From the NCBI RefSeq assembly GCF_039523615.1, contig NZ_BAAAFQ010000007.1, positions 62,001 to 126,000 of the forward strand: 64,000 bases of DNA. Reading direction: 5' to 3'. This DNA comes from Psychrosphaera haliotis. Lineage in GTDB: Bacteria; Pseudomonadota; Gammaproteobacteria; Enterobacterales; Alteromonadaceae. Below, in pieces: positions 60,318 through 64,000 of the stretch (position 1 is the first letter of the stretch; each line of letters starts with the position of its first letter). The notes beneath the pieces are model-generated. The model did no database searches, had not been told where the DNA came from, and saw only the letters and a list, made by a program, of their open reading frames with translations. The position numbers were made by a program, and so were the translations under genes.

Positions 60318-60983
60318 TTAAAGCGGTTTATTTAATAAATATTGAATTAAGGCAAAGTACTCTTTTTTTGATTTGAAACCAGTACTCAGTGTTTGGTAAC
60401 GGCCGTTAATTATTAACGTAGGCACACTATTGATACCCTGTTGACGAATGAATTGAGTTTTTTTACTACGGCTCGCATATTCACCTTTAATAACAAAACT
60501 ATTGATGAGCTTTGATACTTTTTTTGTTTCAACACCTAAACGATTAAAAATGGAGTTTACTTGGCGAATAGAGCTGAGCTTTTGCTTTTTTACGTGAATA
60601 AGGTTAAAGACTGAATCAGTAAAGCGAGCTTTTAATTTTAAACGTTCAGCCACAATTAGCGCTTTGCTTAGGTATTTTTCTACTTCAACATTCTGGCCAG
60701 GCATATTCTCGACATGGTTATTTATAAACGCAGTACCTGGCGGCAATGTAGATTTAATTTCTCTCATGAAGCTCTCTTGCTTAAAACAGTGAGGGCAGTA
60801 AAATGAAAAGAACTCACGAACTTCAGGTTTTTTAACGTCATAAGGTTTTAACTCTTGATAATGCACGCCTTCTTCAAATTCTGCTGCGTTTGATTGGAAT
60901 GCAAAAATCGTAATTAAAAGTACAAATAAACTTGTGAGTAGTTGAATGTTTTTTGACATGTATTTGACTTTATAACGGTCCAT
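60318..60983 (-). CDS. DsbA-family periplasmic thiol oxidoreductase
   Basis: About 221 residues from ATG at 60981-60983 (AAGGA upstream). Signal peptide with NIQLLTSLFVLLITIFAFQS. Active site CPHC in FFSFYCPHCFKQESF, and the cis-Pro loop INSVPTLIINGRY. DsbA puts disulfides into exported proteins. Long, low-similarity middle (GVETKKVSKLINSFVIKG) relative to E. coli DsbA, but same overall length. Divergent from the TrmK-like gene. Confidence 0.9.
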   Translation of the reverse strand: MDRYKVKYMSKNIQLLTSLFVLLITIFAFQSNAAEFEEGVHYQELKPYDVKKPEVREFFSFYCPHCFKQESFMREIKSTLPPGTAFINNHVENMPGQNVEVEKYLSKALIVAERLKLKARFTDSVFNLIHVKKQKLSSIRQVNSIFNRLGVETKKVSKLINSFVIKGEYASRSKKTQFIRQQGINSVPTLIINGRYQTLSTGFKSKKEYFALIQYLLNKPL

Positions 60984-61088
60984 GTAGATTCCTTTGTATC
61001 GAGTTATCAATAATATAAAATGATTGTTGCAGTAACGCGATGATTATTCAATCAGTAGCTTTCATAATATTAAAATAGGACGCCGCAG

Positions 61089-61820
61089 GTGAGACTTAGC
61101 AATCGTTTAAGCACAATTCAATCAATTGCAGAGCATGCCCATAAACAATATAACTACGACTATATTTGGGATACCTGTTGTGACCATGGGCAGCTAGGGG
61201 CAGGTCTGTTAAAAAACGGCATAAGCAGCAAACTCTTTTTTGTTGATATTGTTCCTGAGTTAATGGCTAGTTTAGAGCAAAATCTTAATCAGTTTTTCCC
61301 CAATCAGAAGCATCAATGGCGAGTATTGTGTGAAGACGTTTCCTGCTTGCCCTTAAACGGCGTAGAAAACCCAAGTGGCAAACATTTAATCATTATAGCG
61401 GGCGTTGGTGGTGACTTAATGCTTGAGTTTATTACCCAACTAAACCAACAATTTCCAGACTTGTCGTTAGACTTCCTATTGTGCCCTGTGCACCACCAAT
61501 TTTCATTACGCAGTCAACTAAGGAAAATGGAATTTAGCTTGCGCCATGAAGAGGTGCTGGAAGATAACCAGCGTTTTTATGAAGTACTTTTAGTGACATC
61601 AGATAGTACAAATCAGTTACCGCTGATTAGCGTTGCAGGTGAGACTTTTTGGCAATATAAAACGGTGAGTGAGCAAAAGGTGCTTGAACGCTATTTATCA
61701 AAAACAATAGAGCATTATAAACGAATGCAAAAGGGAAACAGTAAGCTTGCCGACAGCGCGCTTGTTGCTTATGAAAGTGTAAAAATAGAAAAGGCGTCAC
61801 TTCAATTTACTTCAAAATAG
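61089..61820 (+). CDS. TrmK-like tRNA (adenine-N1) methyltransferase
   Basis: 243 residues from GTG (AGGACGCCGCAG upstream). SNRLSTIQSIAEHAHKQYNY, YIWDTCCDHGQLGAGLL with the SAM-binding loop, FFVDIVPELM and IIAGVGGDLM fit the PF04816 tRNA m1A22 methyltransferase family. A second domain with LEDNQRFYEVLLV follows. The gene end and stop lie in a terminator-like hairpin. Confidence 0.78.
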   Translation: MRLSNRLSTIQSIAEHAHKQYNYDYIWDTCCDHGQLGAGLLKNGISSKLFFVDIVPELMASLEQNLNQFFPNQKHQWRVLCEDVSCLPLNGVENPSGKHLIIIAGVGGDLMLEFITQLNQQFPDLSLDFLLCPVHHQFSLRSQLRKMEFSLRHEEVLEDNQRFYEVLLVTSDSTNQLPLISVAGETFWQYKTVSEQKVLERYLSKTIEHYKRMQKGNSKLADSALVAYESVKIEKASLQFTSK

Positions 61821-61828
61821 ACGCCTTT
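61790..61828 (+). terminator. Terminator overlapping the TrmK-like gene stop
   Basis: AAAGGCGTC (61790-61798) pairs with GACGCCTTT (61820-61828), loop 21 nt, then GTTTAGG. The stop codon TAG (61818-61820) is inside the structure. Confidence 0.6.
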
Positions 61829-61855
61829 GTTTAGGACTAATGTTTAGGGCTAAGG

Positions 61856-64000
61856 TTAGAAACGGTAGCTGACGTTACCGTAAACAAAACGGCCATCTAA
61901 GCTGTAAGGTGTAAATGGACTGTAGGTAAATATCTGATTAAAGTTACTAAAACCGATGTTGTTTACCGTGTCTTGAGGGTATTGATCAAATAGGTTATTT
62001 GCACCTACAGATACCGTCCAGTTCTCATTAGCTTGATACGAAACTTCAACGTCAGTAATCCACTTCGCCGCTAACACTTCATCATTCTCTGGGTTACTTG
62101 AAACATCAACTACTTCGCCATATCGCGTTGCTCTAAGCGTGGTTGACCAATCGTTATAATCCCAAGTTGCCGATAAATTAACTTTGTTTTTTGGTGTGCC
62201 TTGTTCAAATCGAGCCACTTCTCTGCGCGCAAAGTATTGGTAACTATCACCAAGTGCCGCTAATTCAGCTGGATTGTCCTTAATGTGTGTTACTTCTGTA
62301 TCGTTTATATTTGCTGCCGCATTTAACGTTAAAGAACCAAAGCCTGCTTCACCCAAACCGTTTAAATCAAAGCGGTAAGTAGCAACAATATCAACACCTT
62401 TAGTTGTAGAGTCGATTGCATTGGTAAAATAGCGAACGCTTTGTGCGTTGGTTTCACCTGCTTGTTGCAGAATATCCACAACTGCAGCACCGCTTAAGTT
62501 TTCAGATAGCACTATGCGGTCATCAATTTTTATCTGATACGCATCAACGGTGAAGGTAAAATCGTCATAAGTATAAATAAAGCCTGCCGTTGCGTTTACT
62601 GACTCTTCAGCTTCTAACTCTTGTGCTCCTAGCGCTACTGCTGCGTCGTCAGTCACTGGGAACAAACCCACCTCTTTAGGAATACCGTCTTCAAAAACAG
62701 TACTAATAGACTTGTATGAGGTTTGCGCTAGTGACGGCGCTCTAAATCCAGTGCTAATTGCACCACGAATCGAAAAGTCATCGGTTACGCTATAACGTGT
62801 GGCTAATTTAGACGTGAAGGTGCTACCAAAATCGCTGTAGTTTTCAAAACGGCCCGCTAGGACCACATTTAAACTGTCTGTTAAATACGTATCTAGCTCT
62901 GCAAAAACAGCAACATTGTGACGGCTTTCGTCGGTTGCGCTATCAGGAGAAAAACCCGATAGAACTTGCGCGCCACCAGAGGCAATTGGATCTCCGTTTG
63001 CGTCAGTAGCTGTAATGTAAGATGCTTCTTCGCCCACTTCAATTTGGTAATTTTCGTGTCGGTACTCTGCGCCAACCGTTAAATACACAACGTCAGGCAA
63101 ACCTAAATCTACCGAGGTATTAGCATCGGCATTTAATACAATCTGTTGATATTTTAGAGCGCCATTGTCAAATGATGTTGGGCTATTTTCACCAAGGGAT
63201 GTATTTAAACTATTTGTGACACCTAACCCAAAGTCATTAAGTCCGTAATTCGCACTTACGTCCCAAGTCCAATCGTTTGTATCGCCATTTACCCCAATGG
63301 CAAATGCGTAATCTTTAACATCAGAGACTATCTGTGGCAAAAAACCATCGGCATAGATTGACTCAACATTTCTAGAGTCTTTAGCACGGCGATAGAAACC
63401 GCCTGAGTTGCCTTCACGATCTGAATAGCTACCAAATGAATATAAATCAACAGAGTCAGATAAGGCGTAACCTAAGTTGTAAAATAAAGCCATATCTTCA
63501 ATGTCGGCTTTACCAAAGCGATGGTTATAACGATCAATTGTTAATTCACGAGGGTCTAAACTACCATCCGCTAAACGATCGTATTGCTCTCTTTCGTCTA
63601 TGCCAGAGCGATTAGTCGGTTCGTTGTTACGTAGCTCTAAAGACACATTCACAAAACCTTTTTCGCCTAGTGCAAAGCCACTATTTGCGCTAAAGGTGCG
63701 AGTTGCACCGTCATTGATTTTTTTGTCAGAGCCTTTAGTAAAATCAAGGTTACCATTTGCATCAATACCCGTTTCAAGTAACTGAGGAGAACCAGCCATT
63801 TGTGAGTCGTATTCACCATAGGTTAAGCTTACGCTGCCACCCTCTGAAGCATCTTTCAAAACAATATTGATAACGCCGGCAATGGCATCAGAACCATATT
63901 GTGCAGCCGCGCCGTCGCGTAAAACTTCTACACGTTTAATTGCTGAGGTTGGGATCATGTTTAAGTCAACCGCTGAACTACCACGACCAACCGTGCCACC
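61856..64000 (-). CDS. TonB-dependent outer membrane receptor, N-terminal part missing (window edge)
   Basis: About 714 codons visible; the frame is open to base 64000, so signal peptide, TonB box and start of the plug are outside. Plug end IKRVEVLRDGAAAQYGSDAI, AGVINIVLK, then a large beta barrel (YLTVGAEYRHE, GRFENYSDFGSTFTSKLATR, ISTGFRAPSLAQTSYKSIS) and a C-terminal aromatic strand YGNVSYRF. Transports a siderophore, cobalamin or oligosaccharide; the ligand is unknown. Convergent with the TrmK-like gene. Confidence 0.93.
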   Translation of the reverse strand, partial: GGTVGRGSSAVDLNMIPTSAIKRVEVLRDGAAAQYGSDAIAGVINIVLKDASEGGSVSLTYGEYDSQMAGSPQLLETGIDANGNLDFTKGSDKKINDGATRTFSANSGFALGEKGFVNVSLELRNNEPTNRSGIDEREQYDRLADGSLDPRELTIDRYNHRFGKADIEDMALFYNLGYALSDSVDLYSFGSYSDREGNSGGFYRRAKDSRNVESIYADGFLPQIVSDVKDYAFAIGVNGDTNDWTWDVSANYGLNDFGLGVTNSLNTSLGENSPTSFDNGALKYQQIVLNADANTSVDLGLPDVVYLTVGAEYRHENYQIEVGEEASYITATDANGDPIASGGAQVLSGFSPDSATDESRHNVAVFAELDTYLTDSLNVVLAGRFENYSDFGSTFTSKLATRYSVTDDFSIRGAISTGFRAPSLAQTSYKSISTVFEDGIPKEVGLFPVTDDAAVALGAQELEAEESVNATAGFIYTYDDFTFTVDAYQIKIDDRIVLSENLSGAAVVDILQQAGETNAQSVRYFTNAIDSTTKGVDIVATYRFDLNGLGEAGFGSLTLNAAANINDTEVTHIKDNPAELAALGDSYQYFARREVARFEQGTPKNKVNLSATWDYNDWSTTLRATRYGEVVDVSSNPENDEVLAAKWITDVEVSYQANENWTVSVGANNLFDQYPQDTVNNIGFSNFNQIFTYSPFTPYSLDGRFVYGNVSYRF

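Noticed and set aside
1..64000. tRNA, rRNA, prophage, IS or defence system
   Set aside because: No such genes, inverted terminal repeats with transposase, or phage proteins were seen on either strand.

Overview
The window reads as a chromosomal segment of a moderately AT-rich marine gammaproteobacterium. The gene content (hemCDXY, cyaY-lptM-lysA-dapF-DUF484-xerC, ompR-envZ, ccmABCDE, slmA-coaBC-radC-rpmBG-mutM, efp-epmAB, psd-rsgA-orn) and the TonB receptor and AGCS symporter best fit an Alteromonadales relative (Colwellia, Thalassotalea or Psychrosphaera type). That placement is an inference from protein character and gene order, not a database result. No rRNA, tRNA, CRISPR array, insertion sequence or prophage was recognised. 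Almost all of the DNA is coding.

Layout. 1-2.6 kb: a secreted esterase (cut by the window edge), a periplasmic cyclophilin and an MscS channel. 2.8-7.2 kb: the heme operon hemC-hemD-hemX-hemY. 7.3-10.1 kb: a MoxR ATPase, VWA protein and DUF2914 operon, and cyaY. 10.2-14.2 kb: lptM, then lysA, dapF, DUF484 and xerC. 14.2-22.4 kb: a receiver-TPR protein whose receiver has lost its phosphoacceptor Asp, a SRPBCC-GyrI protein, tex, greB, ompR, envZ and a small membrane protein. 22.5-28.6 kb: a phosphoribosyltransferase, a membrane-anchored unknown, ccmABCDE (cytochrome c heme handling, without ccmFGHI here) and an Atm1-type ABC exporter. 28.6-39.5 kb: an esterase group, slmA, coaBC, radC, two glycan genes, rpmB, rpmG, mutM and an aldehyde dehydrogenase. 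39.5-45.3 kb: transporters, DUF3016, a lipoprotein cyclophilin, dimeric dUTPase and small unknowns. 45.3-48.1 kb: the complete EF-P beta-lysylation set except epmC. 48.2-53.9 kb: a leftward run of hybrid kinase, possible CheZ-like partner, GDPD, EamA, psd and rsgA. 54-64 kb: orn, DUF2721, a 993-residue coiled-coil protein, yjaG, DUF2798, MgtC, pentapeptide repeat, DsbA, a TrmK-like methyltransferase and a TonB receptor cut by the window end.

The most unusual observation is a recurring architecture. Three tandem repeat arrays with unrelated units (14, 8 and 7 bp) each overlap the stop codon of a different gene (mscS, the hybrid kinase, mgtC). None of the unit lengths is a multiple of three. 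In contrast, the tandem repeats found inside genes are all in frame: a 6-bp Gly-Ser microsatellite in hemX, and 42-bp and 168-bp duplications in the coiled-coil gene that equal exactly 2 and 8 heptads. Other leads are the Asp-less receiver, a DxxxQ protein next to the hybrid kinase, replacement of the usual trimeric dut by a dimeric dUTPase elsewhere, and tandem rpmBG promoters with GC-rich discriminators.
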